35,529 nt of DNA from Bacteroidaceae bacterium (GCA_017450985.1 JAFSSN010000110.1:1-35529), one strand, 5' to 3'; counted from the first letter of the stretch, positions 7,891 to 16,181 are shown. The notes: generated from the sequence alone by a model not told the origin. Program-made: numbers and translations.

Positions 7891-9210
7891 ATGGATATAG
7901 AAGATTTATATCAATTATTCTGCCAACACCCGGAAATCACTACGGACAGCAGAAACGTGCCTGAAGGCTCAATATTCTTCGCCCTGAAAGGCGAGACATT
8001 CGACGGAAACGAATATGCCATCTCATCATTGCAGCAGGGAGCAGCCTACGCAGTAGTCGATGACAAGGCCATATACGACAGCGCACAGGGCGACATCAAG
8101 GACCGTCTCATCCTTGCTTCAGACACACTCACCACACTTCAGCATCTTGCCAACTATCATCGTTGTCAACTGGGGACAACGATAATAGGCGTGACAGGAA
8201 CAAACGGAAAGACAACCACAAAGGAACTTATTGCCACTGTATTGCAGAAGAAGTACAACGTGCTTTACACTCAGGGCAACTTCAACAACCATATAGGCGT
8301 GCCAAAGACTTTGCTGCGCCTCACCAAGGAACATCAGATTGCCGTCATCGAAATGGGTGCCAACCACCCTGGCGAGATTAAGACTCTCGTCAACATCGTA
8401 CAGCCAGACTACGGCATCATCACCAACGTGGGCAAGGCTCACCTTCTCGGCTTCGGTTCCTTCGAAGGCGTCATCAAGACCAAGGGCGAGCTTTACGACT
8501 ATCTGCGCGATGACAACGGCACAGTATTCATCAACAACGACAACGAGCATCTTCTCAAGATAAGCAACGACCTGCGCCTCATACGCTATGGTCAGAAGGA
8601 TGCCGACAATCTGCTGGTGAAAGGCGAGTTCATAGAGTGCAATCCGTTCCTCAAGTTCCGCTGGAACGTCAACCCGTCACAGTTCAGCCCTATGGAGGTA
8701 CAGACCAAGCTCATCGGCTCATACAACCTCGACAACGCCCTGGCTGCTGCATGTATCGGCACACTCTTCTGCGTATCAGCCGACGACATCACAGCGGCAC
8801 TGAGCGAATATACGCCTTCAAACAACCGTTCACAGATGCAGAAGACAGCAGACAACAATCTCGTTATTGATGCCTACAATGCCAACCCTACAAGCATGGC
8901 AGCCGCACTCGACAACTTCCGCGTCATGAACGTACAGCACAAGATGTGCATTCTCGGCGACATGAAGGAACTGGGCGAAGCATCTGCTGCCGAACACAAG
9001 AAGGTTATCGACACCCTGCTGGCATCCGACTTCGAGCAGGTATGGCTCGTAGGCGACGAGTTTACAAAAGCCGCCGACGGCAAGTTCCGCTGCTTCAAGG
9101 ATGTAGATGCAGTCAACGAAGCCATTGCAAGCAACAAGCCAAAGGGCTTCACCATACTCATCAAGGGTTCCAACAGCACAAAGCTCATTCAAACTGTTGA
9201 CAAGCTTTGA
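7891..9210 (+). CDS. murF: UDP-N-acetylmuramoyl-tripeptide--D-alanyl-D-alanine ligase
   Basis: 439 residues, normal length for MurF. This cytoplasmic Mur ligase adds D-Ala-D-Ala to UDP-MurNAc-tripeptide using ATP, completing the peptidoglycan pentapeptide. The N-terminal substrate domain contains TDSRNVPEGSIFFALKGE. The ATP loop GVTGTNGKTT is at residues 100-109. VIEMGANHPGEI and the C-terminal domain sequence DAYNANPTSM (DxYNANP is typical of MurF) follow. It has its own promoter and stands alone, not in the usual mur cluster. It is followed by a stem-loop region and an acyltransferase gene. Confidence 0.93.
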   Translation: MDIEDLYQLFCQHPEITTDSRNVPEGSIFFALKGETFDGNEYAISSLQQGAAYAVVDDKAIYDSAQGDIKDRLILASDTLTTLQHLANYHRCQLGTTIIGVTGTNGKTTTKELIATVLQKKYNVLYTQGNFNNHIGVPKTLLRLTKEHQIAVIEMGANHPGEIKTLVNIVQPDYGIITNVGKAHLLGFGSFEGVIKTKGELYDYLRDDNGTVFINNDNEHLLKISNDLRLIRYGQKDADNLLVKGEFIECNPFLKFRWNVNPSQFSPMEVQTKLIGSYNLDNALAAACIGTLFCVSADDITAALSEYTPSNNRSQMQKTADNNLVIDAYNANPTSMAAALDNFRVMNVQHKMCILGDMKELGEASAAEHKKVIDTLLASDFEQVWLVGDEFTKAADGKFRCFKDVDAVNEAIASNKPKGFTILIKGSNSTKLIQTVDKL

Positions 9211-9212
9211 CA

Positions 9213-9257
9213 AAGCATGATTGATGATTGAGTCATGCTTCGGCAACTCAATCATCA
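9213..9257 (+). other. Two mutually exclusive stem-loops after murF
   Basis: TGATGATTGAGT (9222-9233) pairs with 9246-9257 as a perfect 12-bp stem. AAGCATGA (9213-9220) can instead pair with TCATGCTT (9233-9240), which would use the first stem's loop. There is no T tract, so this is not a standard terminator. It could stabilise the murF mRNA or act as an attenuator. Confidence 0.45.
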
Positions 9258-9402
9258 TTCAAGCTTCACAAACAGCTAACTTCGCTTAACGGCCTTATGC
9301 TCCAAGCAAGTAAAGCGTTAGCGAAACTTACGAAAACAGAGTCAAACACCACTCATCCACACTTTTTTTATTCAGAATTATCAACCGAAAAATATTCCCG
9401 AT

Positions 9403-10599
9403 ATGGCAAACTTCACATTAAGCGACTTTGACGACATACGTCCATACGCTGAAGGAGAAATGAAAGCAGCCTTCGACTCAATGTTGAAAGACCGTCAGTT
9501 TTCACACATCCTGAAAGGATTCGCTCCATGGATGCCGACAGGACTCCGAAACGGACTGCTGAAAATGATGTTCATAGGCATCAAGACGCCGCAGGACTTC
9601 CAGGTAAGATACATGAAGCACGTCGTGAAATACGTGCTGCGCAAATGTGCCACAGGCCACAGCGCACACTTTGCACCTTCGCTCAAGCACGACGGAGCAT
9701 ACACATTCATGAGTAACCACCGCGACATCGTACTCGACTCAGCCATTCTCGACATCATGCTGCTCGACAACGGCTTTGCCAAGACCGTGGAGATTGCCAT
9801 CGGCGACAACCTGCTCATCTATCCTAGGATACGCACCCTCGTCAAGATGAACAAGTCATTCACCGTCAACCGCGGACTAACACCTAAGGAGACGCTGAAA
9901 AGCTCTATACACATGAGCCAGTACATGCACTTCGCCATCAACGAGAAGCGCGAAAACATCTGGATAGCACAGCGTGAGGGACGTGCCAAGGACAGCAACG
10001 ACCGCACACAGGAATCAGTACTCAAGATGCTGACACTCGGCGGACCATGCGAGGGACGAACAACTGCCGACATCATCAAGAACATCAAGGACATGAACAT
10101 CGTGCCACTCTGCATCAGCTATGAATACGATCCTTGCGACTACCTCAAGGCACAGGAGTTCCAGCAGAAACGCGACATACCGGGATGGAAGAAGTCAAAG
10201 CAGGACGACCTCAACAACATGAAGATAGGCATCATGGGCAAGAAGGGACACATACACTACGAGGCTGCACCTTGCATCAACGACTGGCTCGACACACTCG
10301 ATGCCGACAACATTGCCAAGACAGACATCTATCGTATCATTGCCGAGCACATCGACCAGGAAATCCACCGCAACTACATGGTGTATGCCGGCAACCGCAT
10401 AGCCATGGCCGAGCTTACAGGCGACACGTCAGTACTCGACAAGGTGACCGAAGCCGACAAGAAGACCTTCGAGGCATATCTTGCAAAGAAGATTGCACAG
10501 GTCAAAGTGGAAAATCCTGACATTCCGTTCCTGCGCGAACGCATACTTACCATGTATGCCAATCCGTTGATAAACAAGCTTTCTCTAAAATTCGACTAA
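9403..10599 (+). CDS. PlsC-like acyltransferase (glycerolipid-type)
   Basis: 398 residues with no signal peptide. The segment MSNHRDIVLDSAIL (about residues 104-117) resembles the acyltransferase block I NHxxxxD. WIAQREGRAKDSND resembles the phosphate-binding EGxR block III, and IVPLCISYEYDP resembles block IV (VPVxI). This places it with the lysophosphatidate/glycerol-phosphate acyltransferase superfamily, whose members move an acyl chain from acyl-ACP or acyl-CoA to a glycerolipid at the inner membrane. It is longer than typical PlsC (about 250 residues), in line with a Bacteroidetes-type family. It lies 15 bases before the GH3 gene and may share its transcript. The exact substrate cannot be told. 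Confidence 0.7.
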   Translation: MANFTLSDFDDIRPYAEGEMKAAFDSMLKDRQFSHILKGFAPWMPTGLRNGLLKMMFIGIKTPQDFQVRYMKHVVKYVLRKCATGHSAHFAPSLKHDGAYTFMSNHRDIVLDSAILDIMLLDNGFAKTVEIAIGDNLLIYPRIRTLVKMNKSFTVNRGLTPKETLKSSIHMSQYMHFAINEKRENIWIAQREGRAKDSNDRTQESVLKMLTLGGPCEGRTTADIIKNIKDMNIVPLCISYEYDPCDYLKAQEFQQKRDIPGWKKSKQDDLNNMKIGIMGKKGHIHYEAAPCINDWLDTLDADNIAKTDIYRIIAEHIDQEIHRNYMVYAGNRIAMAELTGDTSVLDKVTEADKKTFEAYLAKKIAQVKVENPDIPFLRERILTMYANPLINKLSLKFD

Positions 10600-10614
10600 A
10601 TAACAACAAAAACT

Positions 10615-13038
10615 ATGCTAAAGACCTTAATCACAACACTTGCCTTAACGGCTACAATGAACATCCAGGCTCAGACAATACCCGTCTATCAGGACGAGAC
10701 AAAGAGCATGGAACAAAGAGTACAGGACGCGCTCTCGCGCATGACTCTCGAAGAGAAATGCCGCATCACCTATGCACAAAGTAAGTTTACAAGTCCGGGC
10801 GTGCCACGCCTCGGAATACCCGAGCTGACCATGAGCGACGGCCCGCACGGTGTAAGGATGGAAATAAACTGGAACGACTGGGGACATGCCAACTGGACTA
10901 ACGACTACGTGACAGCCTTCCCTGCACTCACTTGTCTGGCTGCCACATGGAACACCGACCTCGCACGCCTCTACGGCAAAAGCATCGGCGAGGAAGCACG
11001 CTACCGCAAGAAGGACGTGCTGCTCGGACCGGGAGTGAACATCTACCGCACACCTCTCAACGGACGTAACTTCGAATACATGGGCGAGGACCCTTATCTG
11101 GCAAGCCGCATGTGCGTGCCTTACATTCAGGCACTTCAGTCAAACGGAGTGGCATGCTGCGTGAAGCACTACGCTCTGAACGAGCAGGAGGAATACCGCG
11201 GACACGTGGACGTGAAGGTGTCCGACCGCGCACTCCACGAGATTTACCTGCCGCCATTCAAGGCTGCCGTACAGGAAGGCGACGCATGGAGCCTCATGGG
11301 TTCGTACAACTGCTATCGCGGAGTACACAACACCCACTCGCCCTACCTCATCAACGACATTCTGAAGAAGGAACTCGGCTTCCGCAATGCCGTCATTTCC
11401 GACTGGGGAGCAGCACACGACACCAAGCAGTCGGCACTCTACGGACTCGACATAGAAATGGGCTCATATACCAACGGACTGACGACTGAAGCCAACGGCT
11501 TTGGCTATGACGACTATTACCTCGGAAAGAAATACCTCGAAATGGCACGCAAGGGCGAAATACCTATGGAGGTAGTCAACGACAAGGCAGCACGAGTGCT
11601 GACACTCATCTTCCGCACAGCCATGAACAGAAAGAAGCCTCTCGGCTCACTCAACACCAAGGAGCACACCGACGCATGCCGTCAGATTGGCGAGGAAGGC
11701 ATCGTACTGCTCAAGAACGACATGGTGAAGAGCGGCAACAAGCTTCTGCCTATCGACACAAAACGCTACAAGCGCATACTCGTTGTGGGCGACAATGCCA
11801 CACGTTCCCTGTGTGCCGGCGGCGGCTCGTCAGAGTTGAAACCAAAGGACGAAGTCAGCGCCCTCCGAGGCATCAAGGAGCGTTTCGGCAAATCATGCAC
11901 TATCACCTACAAGCAGGGCTATGAGGCAGGAAGATGCGACTACGACCGCATAGACGACATTCCATCCGAAAAACAGAAGGCACTTCACGACGAAGCAATC
12001 GAGGCAGCAAAGAATGCCGACCTCGTAATATACATTGGCGGACTGAACAAGAACCACTTCGAGGACTGCGAGGGAGGCGACCGCCGATTCTACAACATGT
12101 CATACGGTCAGGACGCCCTCATAGCCGACCTTGCTGCCGTACAGCCTAACATCATCACTATCATAACAAGCGGAAATGCCGTTGCCATGCCATGGCTGAA
12201 GGCCGTGCCTGCACTCCTCCAAAACTGGTATCTCGGCAGCGAGACAGGACACGCACTCGCAGCAGTACTGAGCGGCGACGTATGTCCTTCAGGCAAGACG
12301 GTGTTCACATACGCAGCAAGCCTCGAGGACTATCCTTCACATCAGTATGGCCTGATAGGCTACCCTGGCATACAGCCACAGGACCTGCCACAGGACTTCC
12401 GCTTCGGCGAGGACCGCACCAAGACAGGACTGGTGAACGAAGCTACTGTTCACAACGGCACTCCACGTTCCGACTATCTCATTGCCAATGCCGCACGCCT
12501 TCGCAAGGCAGTACCTGCCGGCATGACGACAAAGGACCTCAACACCGATGCCAGCACAAAGACACACTGGGGCAAGGGCAACGAGGTACAGGTATATGCC
12601 GAGGACATCTTCGTGGGCTACCGTCACTTCGACCGTGCGCCTAAGACCATCGTATTCCCGTTCGGCTACGGCTTGAGCTACACTACCTTCGAATACAGCA
12701 ATGCCCGTCTGTCTGCAAAGAACATCAACAACGGCGACGACATTACCGTCACAGTCACTGTCAAGAACACAGGTTCGGTAGCAGGCAAGGAAGTTGTTCA
12801 AGTATATATAGGCGACGACAAGGCAAGCGTAGTACGTCCTCAGAAGGAGTTGAAGGGCTTTGCCAAGGTGTCATTGAAGGCTGGCGAAAGCAAGGATGTC
12901 AACATCACCATTCCTTTCGACGCACTTAAATTCTACGACGAGAACAAGCACGACTGGGTTGCCGAACCAGGCACATTCAAAGCCTACGTCGGCTCTTCAA
13001 GCCGCGACATTAAGGCAGCACTTGGTTTCAAGCTGTAA
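10615..13038 (+). CDS. Glycoside hydrolase family 3 (beta-glucosidase/xylosidase type)
   Basis: 807 residues with a signal peptide ending near IQAQ (residue 20). The N-terminal TIM barrel has SDGPHGVR, the GVNIYRTPLNGRNFEYMGEDP block typical of GH3, and the KHYALNEQE motif. The nucleophile is Asp263 in AVISDWGAAHD. The second, alpha/beta sandwich domain carries FEDCEGGDRRF, where Glu486 is the likely acid/base. A fibronectin III-like domain at the C-terminus includes FPFGYGLSYTTFEYS. No PA14 insertion is evident. It should release beta-linked glucose or xylose from oligosaccharides in the periplasm. It is not next to SusC/SusD genes. The C-terminus is followed by heptad repeats and a 27-bp-stem hairpin. 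Confidence 0.9.
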   Translation: MLKTLITTLALTATMNIQAQTIPVYQDETKSMEQRVQDALSRMTLEEKCRITYAQSKFTSPGVPRLGIPELTMSDGPHGVRMEINWNDWGHANWTNDYVTAFPALTCLAATWNTDLARLYGKSIGEEARYRKKDVLLGPGVNIYRTPLNGRNFEYMGEDPYLASRMCVPYIQALQSNGVACCVKHYALNEQEEYRGHVDVKVSDRALHEIYLPPFKAAVQEGDAWSLMGSYNCYRGVHNTHSPYLINDILKKELGFRNAVISDWGAAHDTKQSALYGLDIEMGSYTNGLTTEANGFGYDDYYLGKKYLEMARKGEIPMEVVNDKAARVLTLIFRTAMNRKKPLGSLNTKEHTDACRQIGEEGIVLLKNDMVKSGNKLLPIDTKRYKRILVVGDNATRSLCAGGGSSELKPKDEVSALRGIKERFGKSCTITYKQGYEAGRCDYDRIDDIPSEKQKALHDEAIEAAKNADLVIYIGGLNKNHFEDCEGGDRRFYNMSYGQDALIADLAAVQPNIITIITSGNAVAMPWLKAVPALLQNWYLGSETGHALAAVLSGDVCPSGKTVFTYAASLEDYPSHQYGLIGYPGIQPQDLPQDFRFGEDRTKTGLVNEATVHNGTPRSDYLIANAARLRKAVPAGMTTKDLNTDASTKTHWGKGNEVQVYAEDIFVGYRHFDRAPKTIVFPFGYGLSYTTFEYSNARLSAKNINNGDDITVTVTVKNTGSVAGKEVVQVYIGDDKASVVRPQKELKGFAKVSLKAGESKDVNITIPFDALKFYDENKHDWVAEPGTFKAYVGSSSRDIKAALGFKL

Positions 13039-13039
13039 G

Positions 13040-13160
13040 AATGAAGAATCGCCTGCGGCGGAATTAAGAATGAAGAGTGAAGAATGAAGAATGAAGAATC
13101 GCCTGCGGCGGAGTGAAAAGCTGCCGTAGGCGAAGTGAAAAGTTAAGAGTGAAAAGTGAA
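13040..13160 (+). repeat. Heptad repeat block with two CGCCTGCGGCGG inserts, downstream of GH3
   Basis: It starts right after the GH3 stop (13036-13038). It consists of GAATGAA/GAGTGAA/GAAGAAT units, interrupted twice, exactly 50 bases apart (13050 and 13100), by a self-complementary CGCC-tgc-GGCG block. A third such block lies at 14907-14917. AAGAGTGAAAAGTGAA (13145-13160) is repeated perfectly inverted at 13203-13218. Confidence 0.8.
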
Positions 13161-13328
13161 AAGTTTGGATTTCCATAGGCAAAGGTTATCCGCCTACAAT
13201 TCTTCACTTTTCACTCTTCTCCCTCCCACCCCTCATCCGTCTCTTTACTCTCTTTTATTTCCCCTAAACTCCTCTTCACTTCCCAAAACTCTCCACTCTC
13301 CACACTTCTTCTCCTCCTTCCCCATAGT

Positions 13329-13398
13329 ATCAAAAATAAACGATAGCATAGTTATAATCCCAAGTGGATACATAACTATGCTATCGTTTATTTTTGAT
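13329..13398. terminator. 27-bp perfect inverted repeat, probable bidirectional terminator
   Basis: 13329-13355 pairs without mismatch with 13372-13398 around a 16-base loop. The outer ends are A-rich and T-rich (ATCAAAAATAAACG / CGTTTATTTTTGAT), so either transcript would end in a T tract. It lies between convergent genes, where a bidirectional terminator is expected, but the stem is about twice the usual length. Confidence 0.65.
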
Positions 13399-13448
13399 GA
13401 CTCAAGTTTAACTTAAGGCGCATCCGCAAACAGTCAAACGACCGTTCA

Positions 13449-13898
13449 CTACACCTCATGCTTCTTGAGCGACAAGATAATTCTGTCAAGAGGATCAGCC
13501 AACATTGTGAGGTCAGAATATGACAAAGACTTGTCTGAAATGAAATCTACGATACATTTAGGAACATTCTTTGCACGCTCTTCCATAGACCTTCCCGCAC
13601 TTGTCAAAGCAACAGTAACCTTTTTGCCATCATCGTCGCCTCGACGTCTCACGACCAAATCCATTGCTTCAAGTCGCTGAACAAGTGAACTAATAGTAGC
13701 ATTGTCCAACATCAGTTTCTTCATGATGTCAGTAATCAACATCTCATCCGTCTCCCACAACACCAACATCACCAGATACTGCGTGTATGTCAATCCCAGT
13801 TTCTCAAGATAAGGACGATATGCCTGAGTGATAAGGCGTGAAGCCGTATAAATACGGAAACACAATTGGCTCCCCAATTTCAACTGATCGTATGCCAT
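13449..13898 (-). CDS. MarR family regulator, OhrR-like
   Basis: 149 residues. SQLCFRIYTASRLITQAYRPYLEKLGLTY at the N-terminus matches OhrR, including the position of its peroxide-sensing Cys (here Cys13) and the following tyrosines. The winged helix is near 50-95 (TDIMKKLMLDNATISSLVQRLEAMDLVVRRR). OhrR-type proteins are dimeric repressors of organic hydroperoxide resistance genes and release DNA when the Cys is oxidised. No ohr gene is in the window, so its target is elsewhere or only itself. A candidate operator, ACAATAAATATTCTTGT at 13918-13934 (six of eight pairs symmetric), lies in its leader. Confidence 0.8.
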   Translation of the reverse strand: MAYDQLKLGSQLCFRIYTASRLITQAYRPYLEKLGLTYTQYLVMLVLWETDEMLITDIMKKLMLDNATISSLVQRLEAMDLVVRRRGDDDGKKVTVALTSAGRSMEERAKNVPKCIVDFISDKSLSYSDLTMLADPLDRIILSLKKHEV

Positions 13899-13978
13899 AA
13901 AAAGTCTTTCGTTATAAACAATAAATATTCTTGTATGAGTTTAAGCAGAGAAAACAATTTTTCTAAACTGCCACGGAG

Positions 13979-13986
13979 CAAATATA
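13979..13986 (-). promoter_or_regulatory. -7 element of the MarR gene
   Basis: The minus strand reads TATATTTG, about 80 bases upstream of the ATG at 13898. A weak TGTG lies near 14005-14008. The near-palindrome at 13918-13934 falls in the leader. Confidence 0.4.
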
Positions 13987-14517
13987 TAACATTTATTCCT
14001 ATCACACACCATTATCATCTTTAATTCTTCAATGTCGGACCTTTTTTTTACATTTATTCACTCTTAATAACATTACTATTCTAATTTTTAAGGCAGATTC
14101 TGACAATTAGTGTCAAAACAGTATATTATTTATTATGAGGCAAAAATATGAGTATCAAACAAAAATTATTCGCAGAAAAGAGTGTTGCCGGAAGTTATTA
14201 TTCCCACTTTATAATCACAATTAAAATTATAAAAAAAGAATTATTTGAGAATAATGAGCTATAATTCAATATTCGGGGTCATTGTAAATCAAAAACATCA
14301 AGGTTCGCAAGCTGTTAACGCGGGTGAACTTCGTGGAGATAAAAGGACTTACCGCTTTGCTCGGGACATCACATTACCAGTGCAACGTGTTTTCGTCATC
14401 ATCCACATTCAGCACCCTCTCCAACTACACATTATTTTTTCCCCAACTGCCTCGGAAATTCTGCCCTTCACGAATCTACCCCAGAACCGCAACCGCTACA
14501 AGTATTCTCTGCATTTC

Positions 14518-14685
14518 CTACGCATTTTCTCTGTATTTTCTACGGATTTTTACGGATTGTACCCGTAGAAAACCCGTAAAACACCCGTAGGGAATCCGTA
14601 AGACATCCGTAGAAATTCCATATGTGTTACGTTGCAGGCACGTCAGTTTCTCATGTATCACTCCGCCAGCACCGTTTTCTTTCAT
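14518..14685 (-). CDS. Candidate small ORF, 55 residues, unknown
   Basis: It begins MKENGAGGVIHEKL and ends at TAG (14518-14520). A TAACTTTG element lies about 20 bases upstream of its ATG. It runs through the 11-bp CCGTA array, whose period is not a multiple of three. That argues that the array is not a coding repeat and that this frame may be chance. There is no recognised family. Confidence 0.15.
   Translation of the reverse strand: MKENGAGGVIHEKLTCLQRNTYGISTDVLRIPYGCFTGFLRVQSVKIRRKYRENA
14541..14611. repeat. Helically phased CCGTA array
   Basis: Five CCGTA words start at 14563, 14574, 14585, 14596 and 14607, exactly 11 bases apart. They are preceded by two inverted copies (TACGG) at 14541 and 14551. 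Spacing near one helical turn puts all copies on the same DNA face, like iterons or multi-site protein-binding arrays. Confidence 0.7.
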
Positions 14686-14753
14686 ATTGATTTTCACTCC
14701 GCAAAGTTAATAAAAAATTTCGAAATAACAGATATTTTTTGTTTCGGAAACAG

Positions 14754-14861
14754 TCAGTACCATAACTTTTTTGCGTAAAAACAAGGACAACATTTTGGTC
14801 TTTTCTTAAATTCACCGAAACTTTGTGCCATACAAAATCCCCTGAGAGCTATGTTTTTCAT
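14754..14861 (-). CDS. Candidate small ORF, 35 residues, cysteine/lysine rich
   Basis: MKNIALRGFCMAQSF is followed by KKRPKCCPCFYAKKLWY. A TATATTTG element sits directly before the ATG, so a transcript from it would be nearly leaderless. There is no known family and no strong coding signal; it may be repeat-derived. Confidence 0.15.
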   Translation of the reverse strand: MKNIALRGFCMAQSFGEFKKRPKCCPCFYAKKLWY

Positions 14862-14902
14862 TTCGCAAATATACTTGCCCGGAGTGAAAAGTTGTAAAGC
14901 TA

Positions 14903-14936
14903 AGAATCGCCTGCGGCAGAGTGAAGAGTGAAGAAC
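14903..14936 (+). repeat. Short heptad repeat block with CGCCTGCGGC insert
   Basis: It holds AAGAAT, then CGCCTGCGGCAGA, then GTGAAGAGTGAAGAA. It is the same element as at 13040-13112, shortened. Confidence 0.65.
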
Positions 14937-15038
14937 GTAATATACTCGCTTGGAATAAAAGGGAGTCAAGCGAAGTTAATTCCGCTACGCTTCATGGAGT
15001 AAACAGGCGAAAAGTCAGTAAAGGGATTCTGCAAAAAC

Positions 15039-15076
15039 AAGAGGGTGCACCCATTGTGGATGCACCCTCTTTTGTA
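15039..15076 (-). terminator. Terminator of the ROK kinase gene
   Basis: AAGAGGGTGCA (15039-15049) pairs with TGCACCCTCTT (15061-15071). On the minus strand the stem is followed by TGTTTTTGC. It lies 20 bases past the ROK stop. Confidence 0.8.
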
Positions 15077-15095
15077 TCATATCAGCTTTTGTTCA

Positions 15096-16061
15096 TTACA
15101 CTTCCCATCCAAGGGCACTTGCACCGAGAACGGCTGCATTCTTGTCCATCAATCCTGATATGAGGAACTTGGCCTTGCCCTTGAAGATGTTCATGACATT
15201 CTTGTCGTAAGACTCGCGTATAGGCTTCATAATCAGTTCGCCGGCATGGCATACGCCGCCGAAGAAGATGTATGCTTCAGGACTTGAGAAAGCCGTGAAG
15301 TTAGAGCAAGCCTCGCCCAGCATCTTACCTGTGCGCTCATATACTTCCAGGGCAAGTCTGTCGCCCTTGTTTGCAGCTATGTTGATGTCGAGTGCCTCCA
15401 GCTGGTCGGCTGGCTTGTCGCGCAAGAGTGACTTCTCGTCGGAGTTCTGCAACATCTCGCGCGCCGTGCGTACCATACCTGTGGCAGAGCAGTATGCCTC
15501 GAGGCATCCACGACGGCCGCATCCGCAGGTTCTGCCCTCTTCGCCAGGAACCATGACTACGTGTCCGAGTTCGCCGGCAAAGCCGTCGCAACCATATACG
15601 AGCTGACCGTTTATCACTATACCAGAGCCTACGCCCGTTCCGAGAGTGATGACGATGAAATTCTTCATGCCCTGTGCCACGCCGTATGCCATCTCGCCCA
15701 TTGCAGCAGCATTGGCATCGTTGGTAAGCTTCACGCCTATTCCGCCGAGACCCTCGCTGAACATCTTAGCAAGAGGCACGATACCGTCGTGTCCCCAGAT
15801 GAGGTTAGGAGCAAACTCGATAGTACCGTTGTAGTAATTGCCGTTAGGCGCACCTATGCCTATGCCTTGAATCGTATCGATGCCGCCTACTCTCTCGATG
15901 AGAGGTTTAAGGCACTCAACACCAGCCTTGACGAAATCCTCGGCCGTATTGTACTTCTGTGTCTTGATGGACGCATCGGCAACGATGTTTCCCTCCTTGT
16001 CAACGACTCCAAAGACAGTGTTAGTGCCCCCTAAGTCAACACCTATAACATATTTTTTCAT
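15096..16061 (-). CDS. ROK family sugar kinase, probable glucokinase
   Basis: 321 residues. The phosphate loop DLGGTNT is at residues 9-15, ITLGTGVGSG is near 136, and ELGHVVM is near 165. The ROK zinc motif CGCGRRGCLEAYC is near 177-189. In this family the Asp in the segment preceding GTGVGSG (LTNDANAAAMGE) is the catalytic base. It phosphorylates glucose, or a related hexose, with ATP in the cytoplasm; as Bacteroidetes lack the PTS for most sugars, such kinases feed glycolysis after polysaccharide hydrolysis. It is transcribed alone and divergently from the esterase gene. ROK members also act on N-acetylhexosamines, so glucose specificity is an inference. Confidence 0.87.
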   Translation of the reverse strand: MKKYVIGVDLGGTNTVFGVVDKEGNIVADASIKTQKYNTAEDFVKAGVECLKPLIERVGGIDTIQGIGIGAPNGNYYNGTIEFAPNLIWGHDGIVPLAKMFSEGLGGIGVKLTNDANAAAMGEMAYGVAQGMKNFIVITLGTGVGSGIVINGQLVYGCDGFAGELGHVVMVPGEEGRTCGCGRRGCLEAYCSATGMVRTAREMLQNSDEKSLLRDKPADQLEALDINIAANKGDRLALEVYERTGKMLGEACSNFTAFSSPEAYIFFGGVCHAGELIMKPIRESYDKNVMNIFKGKAKFLISGLMDKNAAVLGASALGWEV

Positions 16062-16130
16062 CAGATAAATTTGTTTGATTTAGATTTATGATTTTGATTG
16101 CTTTCACATCGCAAAAACATTTACATAGAG

Positions 16131-16138
16131 CAAATTTA
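16131..16138 (-). promoter_or_regulatory. -7 element of the ROK kinase gene
   Basis: The minus strand reads TAAATTTG, about 70 bases upstream of the ATG at 16061, back to back with the esterase promoter. Confidence 0.45.
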
Positions 16139-16181
16139 CAAAAAGTTCGTGCAACACTACATTATTCTAAGAAAAAAAGCC

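Larger units (their letters stand above)
13039..13448. other. Intergenic region between convergent GH3 and MarR genes
   Basis: No gene is seen. It is built of heptad repeats on both strands (pointing inward from each flanking gene), a pyrimidine-rich stretch at 13216-13322, and the 27-bp perfect hairpin at 13329-13398. Confidence 0.6.
13899..15095. other. Gene-poor 1.2-kb block with phased repeats and candidate small ORFs
   Basis: The track from the MarR gene to the ROK kinase gene holds no gene of clear family. A plus-strand frame at 14245-14568 has no recognisable features. On the minus strand, -7-like elements TAACTTTG (14703-14710 region) and TATATTTG (14864-14871 region) precede two tiny frames, at 14518-14685 and 14754-14861. 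An 11-bp-phased CCGTA array lies at 14541-14611, heptad repeats at 14903-14936 and a terminator at 15039-15075. It may be a decayed element. Confidence 0.4.

Noticed and set aside
14245..14568. 107-residue plus-strand frame as a gene
   Set aside because: No family, promoter or codon pattern. It crosses the CCGTA array and overlaps the minus-strand features; it is probably chance.
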